Origin: Bacilli bacterium
Lineage (GTDB): Bacteria > Bacillota_I > Bacilli_A > RFN20 > CAG-449
DNA length: 61,644 nt
Assembly (NCBI GenBank): GCA_900755065.1
Contig: CAAEFC010000003.1
Coordinates: forward strand, 1 to 61,644
Reading direction: 5' to 3'
Shown piece after piece: positions 16,282 to 25,377 of the stretch. The position numbers and the translations under genes are program-made. The notes under the pieces were generated by a model. It was not told the origin of the DNA. It searched no databases and saw only the letters and a program-made list of their open reading frames with translations. Position 1 is the first letter of the stretch. Every line of letters begins with the position of its first letter.

Positions 16282-16898
16282 ATTACGAACAACATCTTTT
16301 CGCACAGGGATATTCCCTGATCGCCGGTTGCGACGAGGCGGGAAGAGGACCCTTATGCGGCCCGGTCGTCTCCGCCTGTTGCGTTCTTCCCGTCGGTTAC
16401 GTCAACGAAGCGATTGACGATTCAAAAAAACTGAGCGAAAAAAAGCGGGAAGCGCTTTACGACGAGATCGTCAGAAACGCATTGCATTTTGCCATCGTCG
16501 CGATTTCTCCGGAAGAAATCGATCGGATCAACATTTACGAAGCATCGCGGAAAGGCATGATTGAGGCGATCCGCGCCTCAGGGTGCCGTCCGGATTATAT
16601 CCTGACCGACTGCATGCCTTTGCATACCTTTCCCGATATTCCGCAGGAGAGCCTGGTCAAAGGAGACGCCAGAGCGATGTGCATCGCCGCGGCGAGCATT
16701 CTGGCGAAAGTCACCCGGGACAGAATTATGATCGAACTCGACAGGCAGTATCCCGAATACCGTTTGGCCAGGCACAAGGGTTATCCGACGAAAGAACATC
16801 TTGAATTGCTGAAAAAATACGGGCCGGTCAAGGGATTGTACCGGTATTCGTACCGGCCGGTCCGGGAGGCGCTTTCGGAACAGTTGACGATCTTTTGA
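16275..16898 (+). CDS. rnhB: Ribonuclease HII
   Basis: RNase HII removes ribonucleotides from DNA and RNA-DNA hybrids. The catalytic Asp20-Glu21 pair lies in AGCDEAGRGPLCGPV. The third acidic residue is in ILTDCMP, and KGDARAMCIAAASILAKVTRD carries the fourth. At 207 residues it is a typical length without the N-terminal extension of Bacillus RnhB. It overlaps rbgA by seven bases. Confidence 0.95.
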   Translation: MLDYEQHLFAQGYSLIAGCDEAGRGPLCGPVVSACCVLPVGYVNEAIDDSKKLSEKKREALYDEIVRNALHFAIVAISPEEIDRINIYEASRKGMIEAIRASGCRPDYILTDCMPLHTFPDIPQESLVKGDARAMCIAAASILAKVTRDRIMIELDRQYPEYRLARHKGYPTKEHLELLKKYGPVKGLYRYSYRPVREALSEQLTIF

Positions 16899-16950
16899 TT
16901 TTTTTCGGGAAAAGGGATCGATGTTGCGAATAGAAAAGCGGAGGTCCCTT

Positions 16951-17730
16951 ATGCTGAGTCGCGACATACTGATTTATTTTGCTTTGAAATATCGGGGTTC
17001 GTGGGAGGAAATCTACCGCGCGGTGCGAAACAAAGAAGACTGGAATCCGGCGGAGGCCGAAGCGCTTCTTTGTGAGAAGCCTTTTTCGGCTCTGACGATC
17101 CTCGACGAAGCGTATCCCGCCTGTTTCAGGTCGGTGTTTCGCCCGCCTTTCGTGCTGTTTACAAGAGGTGACCCTGCGCTTTTGAAAAGAAATGCCGTCT
17201 CGATCGTCGGTTCGCGTTCGGCGTCCCGGTACGGAATCGAAGCGACGAGGAAAATCGTCCGCGATCTGAAAGGAAAAAACTGCGCGGTCTGTTCCGGCAT
17301 GGCGAAAGGCGTCGATCGGGCGGCGCACGAAGAAGCGCTGAAATGCGGCATTCCGACGATCGGCGTACTTCCTTGCGGCATCGACGGGTGCTATCCGAAA
17401 GAGAATCTCGCCTTGTATCGCGAAGTGGAAAAAAGGGGACTTCTGATCAGCGAATATCCCGGTTCGGTTTTGATCGCACGGGAAAAATTTTCGTTCCGGA
17501 ATCGGCTGATCGCCGCTTTGGGGACTTCCTTAATCGTCACTCATGTGAGGGAGCGAAGCGGCACGGCGGTGACGATCCGGTACGCGTTGGAGAACGGGAA
17601 AGACGTTTATTGCGTGCCTTATCCGATCGAAGAAGATTGTTTCTGTAATCATCTGATCAAGGAAGGGGCATACTTAATCGATGGCGGAGAGGATCTTTTT
17701 TCTTTCTGCCGGGAAAGTTTATTATCTTAA
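16951..17730 (+). CDS. dprA: DNA-processing protein DprA
   Basis: DprA loads RecA on incoming single-stranded DNA during transformation. The 259-residue protein consists mainly of the Rossmann-like domain: SIVGSRSASRYGIEATRKI, CSGMAKGVDRAAHEEAL, GVLPCGIDGCYPKEN and ISEYPG. The C-terminal winged-helix DML1 domain of longer family members seems to be absent. The start at 16951 is chosen since GGAGG (16940-16944) precedes it. DprA-topA neighbours are standard in Firmicutes. Confidence 0.92.
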   Translation: MLSRDILIYFALKYRGSWEEIYRAVRNKEDWNPAEAEALLCEKPFSALTILDEAYPACFRSVFRPPFVLFTRGDPALLKRNAVSIVGSRSASRYGIEATRKIVRDLKGKNCAVCSGMAKGVDRAAHEEALKCGIPTIGVLPCGIDGCYPKENLALYREVEKRGLLISEYPGSVLIAREKFSFRNRLIAALGTSLIVTHVRERSGTAVTIRYALENGKDVYCVPYPIEEDCFCNHLIKEGAYLIDGGEDLFSFCRESLLS

Positions 17731-17772
17731 ATAATAAAGGGAAAAGCGGGAAAAAAAGTCGGAGAAAATCAT

Positions 17773-17801
17773 TTGACATTGCCCCGAAAAGAAATCATAA
17801 T
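17773..17801 (+). promoter_or_regulatory. Promoter of topA
   Basis: A perfect TTGACA (17773-17778), a 17-base spacer and CATAAT (17796-17801), 30 bases before the topA start. One of the best promoters in the window. Confidence 0.85.
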
Positions 17802-17830
17802 GGATAGCAAGGTTCAAGGGAGGGATTGCG

Positions 17831-19918
17831 ATGAAATTGGTTATTGTGGAGTCGCCGACCAAATGCTCTACGATCGGCAAGTATCTGGGAAAAGACTATC
17901 AGGTCATGGCGTCCTGCGGTCATATCCGCGATCTTTCGACCAAAGGCAAAGGCGGTTTGGGCGTCGACATCGAACACGATTTCAAACCGGATTACGAAAA
18001 CTCCAAGGATAAGGCCAAAGTCATCGCCGATCTGAAAAAGGTGAAAAAGGCTTCGGAAGAAGTCTATCTCGCGACCGACCCGGACCGCGAAGGAGAAGCG
18101 ATCTCCTGGCATCTGTGCGAGGTTCTCGGCCTCGACGTCGATACGACCAAACGTCTGGAATTTCACGAAATCACCCGGCCTGCGATCCTCAAAGCGCTGG
18201 AAAATCCCCGTCATGTGGATATGTCGTTGGTTCAGTCGCAGGAAACGAGGAGAATCATCGACCGGATCATGGGGTTCCGCCTGTCGGGTTTGTTAAAAAA
18301 CCGGATCGGTTCGGTTTCCGCGGGAAGAGTCCAATCGGTCACGCTGAAACTGATCGTCGACCGCGAAAAGGAAATTCAGGATTTCGTTCCAGAAGAATAC
18401 TGGAACATCGACGCGGAGTTGGAAAACGGAATCAAGACCAAATGGGTGAGTTCGCTCGACGGGCTGATCAAAAGCATCGCGTCCAAAGAACAGGCCGACG
18501 AGATCGTTGCCGGGCTGGAAGAAGATTTTACGGTTGCTTCGTTGCAGGTGCGAACCCGCAGGGTGGAATCCAAGCCGCCGTTTACGACTTCGACTCTGCA
18601 ACAGGAGGCCTATCTCCGTCATCGTTTTTCCACGAAGAAAACGCAGGCGGTGGCGCAGAAACTCTACGAAGGGGTCGACATCGGCCATGAAACGGTCGGT
18701 CTGATCACCTATATGCGTACCGATTCGATCCGCCTTTCTCCGGAATTCGTTTCCGGCGCGATGCAGTACATCAAAACGAATTTCGGCGAAAAATATGCCG
18801 GAAGAGAGAATACCAAAAGAGGAAAAGGCATGATTCAGGACGCCCACGAAGCGATTCGTCCGACGTCGCTGGAACTGACGCCGAAAGACGTCAAACCGTA
18901 CCTTTCTAACGACGAATACAATCTCTACAACCTGATCTACAAGCGGGCGCTGGCATCTTTGATGAGCCCGAAGCAGGAAGAAGTGACGCAGGTGAAATTT
19001 CATTCGGGAACGTCGGTGTTTTCCTCTGAGGGCGTCGTTACCCTGTTCGACGGTTATTCCAGACTTTACGAAAACGTCGAGGTTTCCGCGCAGGACAAAT
19101 CCCTGCCTCCGATGACGACGGGACAGAAATTCAGATCCGTCGACGTTCAGGCCGAGCAGAAGTTCACGCAACCGCCTTCCCGGTTCAACGAAGCCAAACT
19201 CGTCAAGACGATGGAAGAGTTGGGAATCGGAAGACCTTCGACGTACGCTTCGACGATTTCCACCTTGAAAACCCGGAAATACGTGACTTCGGAAAAGGGC
19301 GTTTTCACGCCGACCGGGCAGGGAATTGAAACCGTCCGTCAGTTGGTCGAGTTCTTTCCGCCTTTCATGGATACTACTTATACATCCAATATGGAGAAAA
19401 AACTGGACGATATCGTCGACGGAAATGATTCCAGACACAATCTCCTGGAAAGTTTTTACGAAGAATTCACTTCTTATTTTCAGATCGCTCAGAAGCAGAT
19501 GAACAAGATCGCACCGGTGGAAACCGGCGAACTTTGCCCGGTCTGCTCTTCGCCTCTGGTCATCAAAAAATCGAAATTCGGCGAATTCACCGCCTGCTCG
19601 AATTATCCGAAGTGCAAGTACGTCAAGCCGAAAGAGACCAAACCGTTGGAAGTTCTCGAAAACGAAGTCTGCCCGAAATGCGGAAAGCCTCTGGTCAAAC
19701 GCACTTCGCGGAAAGGCGATTTCTACGCTTGCTCGGGTTTCCCGGAATGCCGTTACATCAAGGGGCAGGAGGAGAACAAAAGGGAAGACGTCGTCAGCGA
19801 CAAGGTCTGCCCGAAGTGCGGAAAACCGCTTCTGATCAAAAAAGGAAGAAACAATCGCGGCGATTTCTACGCTTGTTCGGGTTTCCCGAAATGCCGTTAC
19901 ATCGAATCGATCAAGTAA
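17831..19918 (+). CDS. topA: DNA topoisomerase I
   Basis: TopA relaxes negative supercoils. The 695 residues begin with the TOPRIM domain (KLVIVESPTK with its catalytic Glu, then TDPDREGEAI). The active-site Tyr294 is in GLITYMRTDSIRL. The C terminus carries three C4 zinc-finger repeats of the form CPxCxxPLxxKxxxxGxFxACSxxPxCxY at about residues 568, 616 and 660; the last two are nearly identical in sequence. GGGAGG stands before the ATG. Confidence 0.97.
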   Translation: MKLVIVESPTKCSTIGKYLGKDYQVMASCGHIRDLSTKGKGGLGVDIEHDFKPDYENSKDKAKVIADLKKVKKASEEVYLATDPDREGEAISWHLCEVLGLDVDTTKRLEFHEITRPAILKALENPRHVDMSLVQSQETRRIIDRIMGFRLSGLLKNRIGSVSAGRVQSVTLKLIVDREKEIQDFVPEEYWNIDAELENGIKTKWVSSLDGLIKSIASKEQADEIVAGLEEDFTVASLQVRTRRVESKPPFTTSTLQQEAYLRHRFSTKKTQAVAQKLYEGVDIGHETVGLITYMRTDSIRLSPEFVSGAMQYIKTNFGEKYAGRENTKRGKGMIQDAHEAIRPTSLELTPKDVKPYLSNDEYNLYNLIYKRALASLMSPKQEEVTQVKFHSGTSVFSSEGVVTLFDGYSRLYENVEVSAQDKSLPPMTTGQKFRSVDVQAEQKFTQPPSRFNEAKLVKTMEELGIGRPSTYASTISTLKTRKYVTSEKGVFTPTGQGIETVRQLVEFFPPFMDTTYTSNMEKKLDDIVDGNDSRHNLLESFYEEFTSYFQIAQKQMNKIAPVETGELCPVCSSPLVIKKSKFGEFTACSNYPKCKYVKPKETKPLEVLENEVCPKCGKPLVKRTSRKGDFYACSGFPECRYIKGQEENKREDVVSDKVCPKCGKPLLIKKGRNNRGDFYACSGFPKCRYIESIK

Positions 19919-19987
19919 AGAATTTTCCGGTTTTGCTTTCGTTTGACTCCGGTGTATTTTATAATATCTTTGAAGCAGGTGAAAGAA

Positions 19988-21268
19988 ATGAATCCGAAAA
20001 AAATCCATATCGTCGGCGCGGGACTGGCCGGTTCGGAAGCGGCGTATTATCTGGCCGAAAGAGGCCATGAAGTCTGTCTTTACGAGCAAAGGCCTTCCTC
20101 GTCCACCGGCGCGCATTCAACGGGGTTGTTCGGCGAACTCGTCTGTTCCAATTCCCTGAAAAATCAGAAGACGGACAATGCCTGCGGTCTCTTGAAAGAG
20201 GAAATGCGTTTGTTCAACTCTCTGATCCTCGAAGCGGCTGAAAAGAACCGGGTTCCTGCGGGAAACGCTTTGAGCGTAGATCGGGATCTTTTCGCCGGTT
20301 ACATCACGGATAAAATCCTTTCGCACCCGAGAATCCAAGTATTCCGCGAGGAAGTGAAAGAACTCAAAGAAGGAATCAACATTTTGGCGACGGGACCGTT
20401 GACGAGTCCGGGCATGAGCGCGACGTTGCAGGAAATTCTGGGAAAAGATTTTCTGTATTTTTACGATGCGGCGGCGCCGATCGTCGAAAAAGATTCGATC
20501 GACATGCGTATCGCGTATAAAAAGAGCCGTTACGATCAAGGCGACGATTCCTATATCAACTGTCCGTTCGATAAGGCGCAATATCTTCGCTTTTACGATG
20601 CGCTGATTCACGGAGAACGGGCGAAATTGCACGAATTCGACAAAGTGTTCGAGGCTTGCATGCCGATCGAAGTGATGGCGCTTCGGGGAGAAAAGACGTT
20701 GCGGTACGGTCCGTTGAAGCCGATGGGGCTGGAACACGACGGCGTCCGTCCTTACGCGGTTCTGCAATTAAGGCAGGACAACGTGTCGGGCTCGCTCTAC
20801 AACATGGTCGGATTCCAGACCAATCTGACGTATTCCGAACAGCAGAGGATTTTCCGCCTGATTCCCGGACTGGAACAGGCGCGGTTCGTCCGTTACGGAC
20901 TGATGCACCGGAACACGTATATCTGCGCGCCTGAGTTTCTGAATCCGGATTATTCGATCCGAAATCGCGAGGATCTGTACGTGGTCGGTCAACTTTCCGG
21001 CGTGGAAGGTTACGTCGAATCGGCGATGTCGGGGCTTCTCTGCGCCGTTCTTCTCGATCTCAGATTGAAAGGAAAACACCCGGAGGAAATTCCTTCGACG
21101 ACGATGATGGGGGCGATCACCCGTTACATCTGTCGGTGCAGCGTCCGGAACTTCGCGCCGATGAACGCGAATTTCGGCATTCTTCCCGATCGGTGCAAGG
21201 ATCGTTTCGAAATGAGTGAACGGTCGCTGTCGGCGTTGAAGAAGTGGAAAGAGGAAAACCGATGCTAG
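19988..21268 (+). CDS. trmFO: Methylenetetrahydrofolate-tRNA (uracil-5-)-methyltransferase TrmFO
   Basis: TrmFO makes 5-methyluridine at tRNA position 54 using methylene-tetrahydrofolate and FAD. The 426 residues start with the FAD-binding IHIVGAGLAGSEAAYYLAERG, followed by the GLFGELVCSNSLKNQ motif specific to this family. The C-terminal half contains YVVGQLSGVEGYVESAMSG. AGGTGA precedes the ATG at 19988. It needs the folate unit that FolD and Fhs (53993-56433) help supply. It overlaps the recombinase gene by seven bases. Confidence 0.96.
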   Translation: MNPKKIHIVGAGLAGSEAAYYLAERGHEVCLYEQRPSSSTGAHSTGLFGELVCSNSLKNQKTDNACGLLKEEMRLFNSLILEAAEKNRVPAGNALSVDRDLFAGYITDKILSHPRIQVFREEVKELKEGINILATGPLTSPGMSATLQEILGKDFLYFYDAAAPIVEKDSIDMRIAYKKSRYDQGDDSYINCPFDKAQYLRFYDALIHGERAKLHEFDKVFEACMPIEVMALRGEKTLRYGPLKPMGLEHDGVRPYAVLQLRQDNVSGSLYNMVGFQTNLTYSEQQRIFRLIPGLEQARFVRYGLMHRNTYICAPEFLNPDYSIRNREDLYVVGQLSGVEGYVESAMSGLLCAVLLDLRLKGKHPEEIPSTTMMGAITRYICRCSVRNFAPMNANFGILPDRCKDRFEMSERSLSALKKWKEENRC

Positions 21269-22188
21269 ACGTTCTCGACGAATATCTGGAATACTTGTCC
21301 GTGCAGAAGAAGTATTCGGATCACACCGTCGACAGTTATCGTCGCGACATCGAAAAGTTTCTCACGTTCATGAACGACGAGGGCTATACGTACAAGGAGG
21401 TCGATCCGACTCTGATCCGCGCTTTTCTGATGAGAGAAAAGCGGAAGGGGATTTCTTCCAGAAGCAACGAACGGCGGCTTATTGCGTGCCGGAAATTTTA
21501 CGATTATCTCCTGCGCCGCGCCTATATCGAAAACAATCCGTTTCTTCTGATCAAGGCGCCGAAAGTGAATAAACTTCCGCCGCAGGTGCTTTACGAGCAG
21601 GAACTGCTGAAACTTTTTGAATGCAACGCGCAAAGAGAAGACCCTCTTGCCCGGCGCGATCAGGCGATTCTCGAACTTCTTTACGCTTCCGGATTACGGG
21701 TCAGCGAGTTGACGTCTCTGACTTTGCAGGATATTTCTCCGCGTTCGCGGATTCTGAAAATCGTCGGGAAAGGCAATAAGCCGCGTCTTGTTCCTTATTC
21801 GGTTCGGGCGCAGGAGGCGCTGAACGAGTACATTCAGACGACCCGAAAGGAAATTCTCCTGAAAAACGGCGTTGAACAGCCGACCAACGCGCTGTTTGTC
21901 AACGGAAAGGGAAATCCTTTGACGACGCGAGGCGTCGAATACATTCTGAAAAAAATCGACGAGAAAGCGGGACTGAATTTTCAGTTGCACCCCCACACGC
22001 TTCGCCATACGTTCGCGACGCATCTTCTCGACAACGGCGCCGATTTGCGGACGATACAGGAACTGCTCGGCCATAAGAGTCTCAACACCACGCAGGTTTA
22101 CACGCACGTATCCGCGAAACGGATGCTTGAACAGTACCGGAAGAGTTTTCCCCGCGCGGTGAAGGAGAATGCCGATGAAAAAAAGTGA
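21262..22188 (+). CDS. xerC: XerC/XerD-type tyrosine recombinase
   Basis: This is a site-specific recombinase for chromosome dimer resolution. The N-terminal SAM-like domain (residues 1-95) is followed by the catalytic domain: Arg146 in YASGLRVSELTSL, Lys in GKGNKPRLVP, HTLRHTF, and the nucleophile Tyr in TTQVYTHVS near residue 285. Its 308 residues and position after trmFO match codV/xerC of Bacillus. No integrated element surrounds it, so a housekeeping role is likely. Whether it is XerC or XerD by sequence cannot be settled from motifs alone. Confidence 0.9.
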   Translation: MLDVLDEYLEYLSVQKKYSDHTVDSYRRDIEKFLTFMNDEGYTYKEVDPTLIRAFLMREKRKGISSRSNERRLIACRKFYDYLLRRAYIENNPFLLIKAPKVNKLPPQVLYEQELLKLFECNAQREDPLARRDQAILELLYASGLRVSELTSLTLQDISPRSRILKIVGKGNKPRLVPYSVRAQEALNEYIQTTRKEILLKNGVEQPTNALFVNGKGNPLTTRGVEYILKKIDEKAGLNFQLHPHTLRHTFATHLLDNGADLRTIQELLGHKSLNTTQVYTHVSAKRMLEQYRKSFPRAVKENADEKK

Positions 22189-22477
22189 AGAACTCGCTTT
22201 TCGGATTCTCGCAATCGTTTCGGAAATTCCGGAAGGGAAGGCGGCGACCTACGCGCAGATCGCCCGTTTATGCGGCTGTCCCCGCCATGCGCGACTGGTG
22301 GGAAAAGTGCTGAGCCTTTCCGAGTTTTACGGTCAGTTCCCTTGCCACAGAGTGGTCGACCGGTCGGGACGGATTTGTCCGCATTGGCCCGAACAGCGGG
22401 CGCTTCTTCAAGCGGAAGGCGTCGAATTCAAAGACGCGGATCACGTCGATTTGAAGCGTTGCCGGTGGGAAGCATAA
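22175..22477 (+). CDS. Short MGMT-family DNA alkyltransferase-like protein
   Basis: The 100-residue protein is only the C-terminal DNA-binding domain of O6-methylguanine-DNA methyltransferases. It keeps the alkyl-accepting cysteine in FPCHRVVDRSG, unlike the alkyltransferase-like ATL proteins with Trp in that place. IPEGKAATYAQIARLCG matches the helix-turn-helix. AAGGAG at 22162-22167 fits the ATG at 22175. It overlaps the recombinase gene by 14 bases. Such stand-alone domains exist; repair activity is plausible given the intact Cys but not proven. Confidence 0.85.
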   Translation: MKKSEELAFRILAIVSEIPEGKAATYAQIARLCGCPRHARLVGKVLSLSEFYGQFPCHRVVDRSGRICPHWPEQRALLQAEGVEFKDADHVDLKRCRWEA

Positions 22478-22502
22478 AATCGATTCAGAACGCCTGTTTT
22501 TC

Positions 22503-22531
22503 TTGCGCTTCGGCTTTTTTTCTGATAAGAT
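22503..22531 (+). promoter_or_regulatory. Probable promoter of rpsB
   Basis: TTGCGC (22503-22508), a 17-base spacer and TAAGAT (22526-22531). Match to consensus is moderate, but it lies in the only intergenic region ahead of the rpsB-tsf unit. Confidence 0.5.
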
Positions 22532-22539
22532 AAATAGGC

Positions 22540-22650
22540 TCTGCGGAATGCGGAGACTACACACCTTGTGGATTCATCGTTCGGTTCTGATCGGCCAAGG
22601 GGCAAAAAGATCAGGGATGATGTCGGAAACTTGGGAGGATACAACAAAAC
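22540..22650 (+). promoter_or_regulatory. Long structured leader of rpsB, possible autoregulatory site
   Basis: About 120 untranslated bases separate the likely promoter from the rpsB start. Two hairpins are visible: CTCTGCGGAATGCGGAG near 22540, and CTGATC with GATCAG bracketing a purine-rich loop at about 22586-22614. S2 leaders are autoregulated in other bacteria; this one does not match a form I know. Confidence 0.35.
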
Positions 22651-22663
22651 AGGAGGCTCAAAA

Positions 22664-23731
22664 ATGAGTGAAGAAAAAGAAACCGTCGTCGAATCGGCCG
22701 AAACTCCGGTCGATACGGTCATGGAGACCGTCATTCACGACGAAAACGAACCGGTCGTCTCGACGAAGAGACTGCTGGAAGCGGGATGCCATTTCGGTCA
22801 TCAGACCCGGAGATGGAATCCGAGAATGGCGCCGTATATCTACGGTGCGCGAAACGGGATTTACATCATCGATCTGGTGAAAACCGCGCAGAAAATTCAG
22901 GAAGCGTATCTGGCTTTGAAAAAGATCGTTCTTTCCGGCGGGAAAGTCCTGTTCGTCGGCACCAAGAAACAGTGCCAGGAAATCGTGCAGGAAGAGGCGC
23001 TCAGATCGGGATCGTTCTATGTGTCCACGCGCTGGCTGGGCGGAACGCTGACCAACTTCAAGACGATTCAGAAACGGATCCGTTATCTGAACAGTCTCGA
23101 AACGATGGAAGAGGACGGTTCGTTCGACAATATGCCGAAAAAAGAAGCGGTGCTTCTGAGAAAAGAAAAAGAGAAACTGTTGAAGAATCTCGACGGCATC
23201 AAAGCGATGCGAAAGGTTCCGAACGCGATTTTCGTCGCCGATCCGAAACTCGAACACAATGCCGTCAGCGAAGCGCATAAACTGAGAATTCCGGTTTTCG
23301 GAATCTGCGATACCAATTCGGATCCGACCGAAGTCGACTATCCGATCCCGTCCAACGACGATGCCGTCAAAGCGGTGAAACTGATCGTCGGCATTCTCGC
23401 CGACGCGGTCGTCGAAGCCAAAGGCGGACAGACGGTGGTGGCCTATGGCGTGCAGCCGGACGAAGAAGTTTCGATGATCGACGCTTTGAATTCGTTCGAC
23501 AAGGCGGAAGAACTCAAACAGATTCGTCAGAAAGCCCGCGAGGATATGCTCGCCAGCAAACGCAAAGACGGTCGCCCGAGCCGTCCGAACAAGAGACCGG
23601 CTCCGAAAGCGAATGCCGAAGAGAAGAAAGACAACCAACCGGCTCAGGACGGCGTGAACGCGAATCCGGAAGAAAAAAAGCAGAAAAGAGTCAATAAGCC
23701 GGAAGAAAACCCGACGGCGAACAAGGAGTAA
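22664..23731 (+). CDS. rpsB: 30S ribosomal protein S2 with long terminal extensions
   Basis: The S2 core runs from about residue 28 (VVSTKRLLEAGCHFGHQTRRW) to about residue 270, with GTKKQCQEIVQEEA, RWLGGTLTNF and PIFGICDTNSDP-type motifs. The protein has 355 residues, some 100 more than usual: an acidic, Val/Glu-rich N-terminal tail of about 25 residues, and a lysine/proline/asparagine-rich C-terminal tail of about 75 that looks disordered. CAGGAGG precedes the ATG at 22664. tsf follows after five bases, the normal order. Confidence 0.95.
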   Translation: MSEEKETVVESAETPVDTVMETVIHDENEPVVSTKRLLEAGCHFGHQTRRWNPRMAPYIYGARNGIYIIDLVKTAQKIQEAYLALKKIVLSGGKVLFVGTKKQCQEIVQEEALRSGSFYVSTRWLGGTLTNFKTIQKRIRYLNSLETMEEDGSFDNMPKKEAVLLRKEKEKLLKNLDGIKAMRKVPNAIFVADPKLEHNAVSEAHKLRIPVFGICDTNSDPTEVDYPIPSNDDAVKAVKLIVGILADAVVEAKGGQTVVAYGVQPDEEVSMIDALNSFDKAEELKQIRQKAREDMLASKRKDGRPSRPNKRPAPKANAEEKKDNQPAQDGVNANPEEKKQKRVNKPEENPTANKE

Positions 23732-23736
23732 GATCT

Positions 23737-24606
23737 ATGGCATCGAACATCATCGAACTGATCAAAGTACTGAGAGAGAGAACCGGCGCGGGAATGATGG
23801 ATTGCAAGGCGGCGCTTTTAGCCAATGACTGCGACGTCGAAAAATCCTGCGAATGGCTCAGAGAAAAAGGCATCGCCAAAGCGGCGAAAAAGGCTTCCCG
23901 CATCGCGGCGGAAGGATTGACGTACGTCGTCACCAAAGGAAACGACGCCGTGATTCTCGAAGTCAATTCGGAGACCGATTTCGTAGCGAAATCCGACGAT
24001 TTCAAGAATCTGGTCGCTCAGGTTGCCGACATTCTTCTGGACAAAAAACCGGCTTGCATCAACTGCGCGAAAGAACTTACGCAGGAACTCTTCACCAATG
24101 CGACGGTGAAGATCGGAGAAAAACTGGATTTCAGAAGATTTGAATTGCTGACGAAGAACGACGCTGAGACGTTCGGCGCTTATATCCACATGGGCGGAAA
24201 GATCTCCGTTCTCGCCCTCATCGAGGGGAACGACGCCGAAACCGCGAAAGGATTGGCGATGCACATTGCGGCGAACAATCCTTCTTACGTCGCTACCGGA
24301 GACATTCCTTCCGACGTGATCGAAAACGAAAAGCGAATCCAGATGGAAGCGGCGAAGAACGACGAGAAACTGAAAAACAAACCGGAAGCGGCTTTAACCA
24401 AGATCGTCGAAGGAAAGGTCAACAAAGTCTTCTCCGAAACCGTTCTGCTTTCTCAGGAATATCTGCTCGACCCGAGCAAGAAAGTCAGCCAGTTGCTTGA
24501 CGAAAAGAAACTCGGCGTGAAGAAGTTCATTCGTTACGCGGTCGGCGAAGGCATCGCCAAGCGCGAAGAAAACTTTGCGGAAGAAGTCGCAAAGCAGATG
24601 CAATAA
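23737..24606 (+). CDS. tsf: Elongation factor Ts
   Basis: EF-Ts exchanges GDP for GTP on EF-Tu. The 289 residues begin IELIKVLRERTGAGMMDCKAAL, the UBA-like N-terminal signature, followed by GLTYVVTKGNDAVILEVNSETDFVAK for the core. Length and layout are standard. A terminator follows within eight bases, so rpsB-tsf forms one unit, separate from pyrH. Confidence 0.96.
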   Translation: MASNIIELIKVLRERTGAGMMDCKAALLANDCDVEKSCEWLREKGIAKAAKKASRIAAEGLTYVVTKGNDAVILEVNSETDFVAKSDDFKNLVAQVADILLDKKPACINCAKELTQELFTNATVKIGEKLDFRRFELLTKNDAETFGAYIHMGGKISVLALIEGNDAETAKGLAMHIAANNPSYVATGDIPSDVIENEKRIQMEAAKNDEKLKNKPEAALTKIVEGKVNKVFSETVLLSQEYLLDPSKKVSQLLDEKKLGVKKFIRYAVGEGIAKREENFAEEVAKQMQ

Positions 24607-24613
24607 AAAAACG

Positions 24614-24636
24614 GCACTCTTTTGGAGTGCTTTTTT
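24614..24636 (+). terminator. Intrinsic terminator after tsf
   Basis: GCACTC (24614-24619) and GAGTGC (24625-24630) form a six-base stem around a five-base loop, followed by six T. It lies only 18 bases before the pyrH start, so some read-through probably feeds pyrH. Confidence 0.8.
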
Positions 24637-24654
24637 GAAGAAAAAGGAGATCGT

Positions 24655-25377
24655 ATGGCAAAATACCAGCGAATTTTAGTGAAACTGTCCGGCGAGGCGC
24701 TGGCCAACAAGGGACACGACGAAATCTTCGACGCGGCCAACCTGAACCGGGTCGCTCTGGCGTTGAAAAGCATCGTCGACGAAGGCGTGCAGGTTTCCGT
24801 CGTCGTCGGCGGAGGCAATATCTGGCGGGGGAAACTGGCCGAATCGATCGGCGTGGAACGTTCGACCGCGGATTACATGGGAATGTTGGGAACGATCATC
24901 AACGCGCTGGCCTTGCAGTCGGCGCTCAATCAGGTCGGCGTCGACAGCCGCGTCATGAGTGCGATCGAGGTCCGTCAGGTGTGCGAACCGTACATCAAAT
25001 TGCGCGCGATCCGCCATTTGGAGAAAGGACGCGTGGTGATTTTCGGGGGAGGAACGGGAAGCCCGTACTTTACGACCGACACGGCCGCGGCGCTTCGGGC
25101 CAACGATGTTTCCTGTCAGGCGATTCTGATGGCGAAAAACGGCGTGGAAGGGGTCTATACCGCCGATCCGCGCAAGGATAAAAACGCGAGATTGATCGAA
25201 AAAATCTCGTACAGAGAGATGATCGACATGAATCTCGAAGTGATGGACCGCACCGCAATCTCGCTCTGCATGGACACCGACATCGAATTGCGCGTGTTCA
25301 ATATGGCGGATACGGCCAATTTCAAGAAAGTCGTCGACGGCGAAGCGATCGGTACGACGATCAGAAAGGATATTTAA
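24655..25377 (+). CDS. pyrH: UMP kinase
   Basis: PyrH phosphorylates UMP to UDP in pyrimidine nucleotide synthesis. The 240-residue amino-acid-kinase-fold protein opens RILVKLSGEALANKG, continues with VSVVVGGGNIWRG and ends with the ATP-binding part NGVEGVYTADPRKD. AAAGGAGA precedes the ATG at 24655. Its last base is shared with the frr start in TAATG, so the two are coupled. Confidence 0.95.
   Translation: MAKYQRILVKLSGEALANKGHDEIFDAANLNRVALALKSIVDEGVQVSVVVGGGNIWRGKLAESIGVERSTADYMGMLGTIINALALQSALNQVGVDSRVMSAIEVRQVCEPYIKLRAIRHLEKGRVVIFGGGTGSPYFTTDTAAALRANDVSCQAILMAKNGVEGVYTADPRKDKNARLIEKISYREMIDMNLEVMDRTAISLCMDTDIELRVFNMADTANFKKVVDGEAIGTTIRKDI

Noticed and set aside
19943..19965. TTGACT with TATAAT upstream of trmFO as a promoter
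   Set aside because: The spacer is only 11 bases; the TATAAT may still act as a -10, but no matching -35 is convincing.
18293..20116. Open frame of about 600 codons on the minus strand opposite topA
   Set aside because: It mirrors the topA codons, is rich in Arg/Phe/His as expected of antisense frames here, and has no family motif or ribosome-binding site.
21262..22188. Tyrosine recombinase as integrase of a mobile element
   Set aside because: It sits in the usual topA-trmFO-xerC order, overlaps its neighbours and has no attachment repeats or element genes around it.
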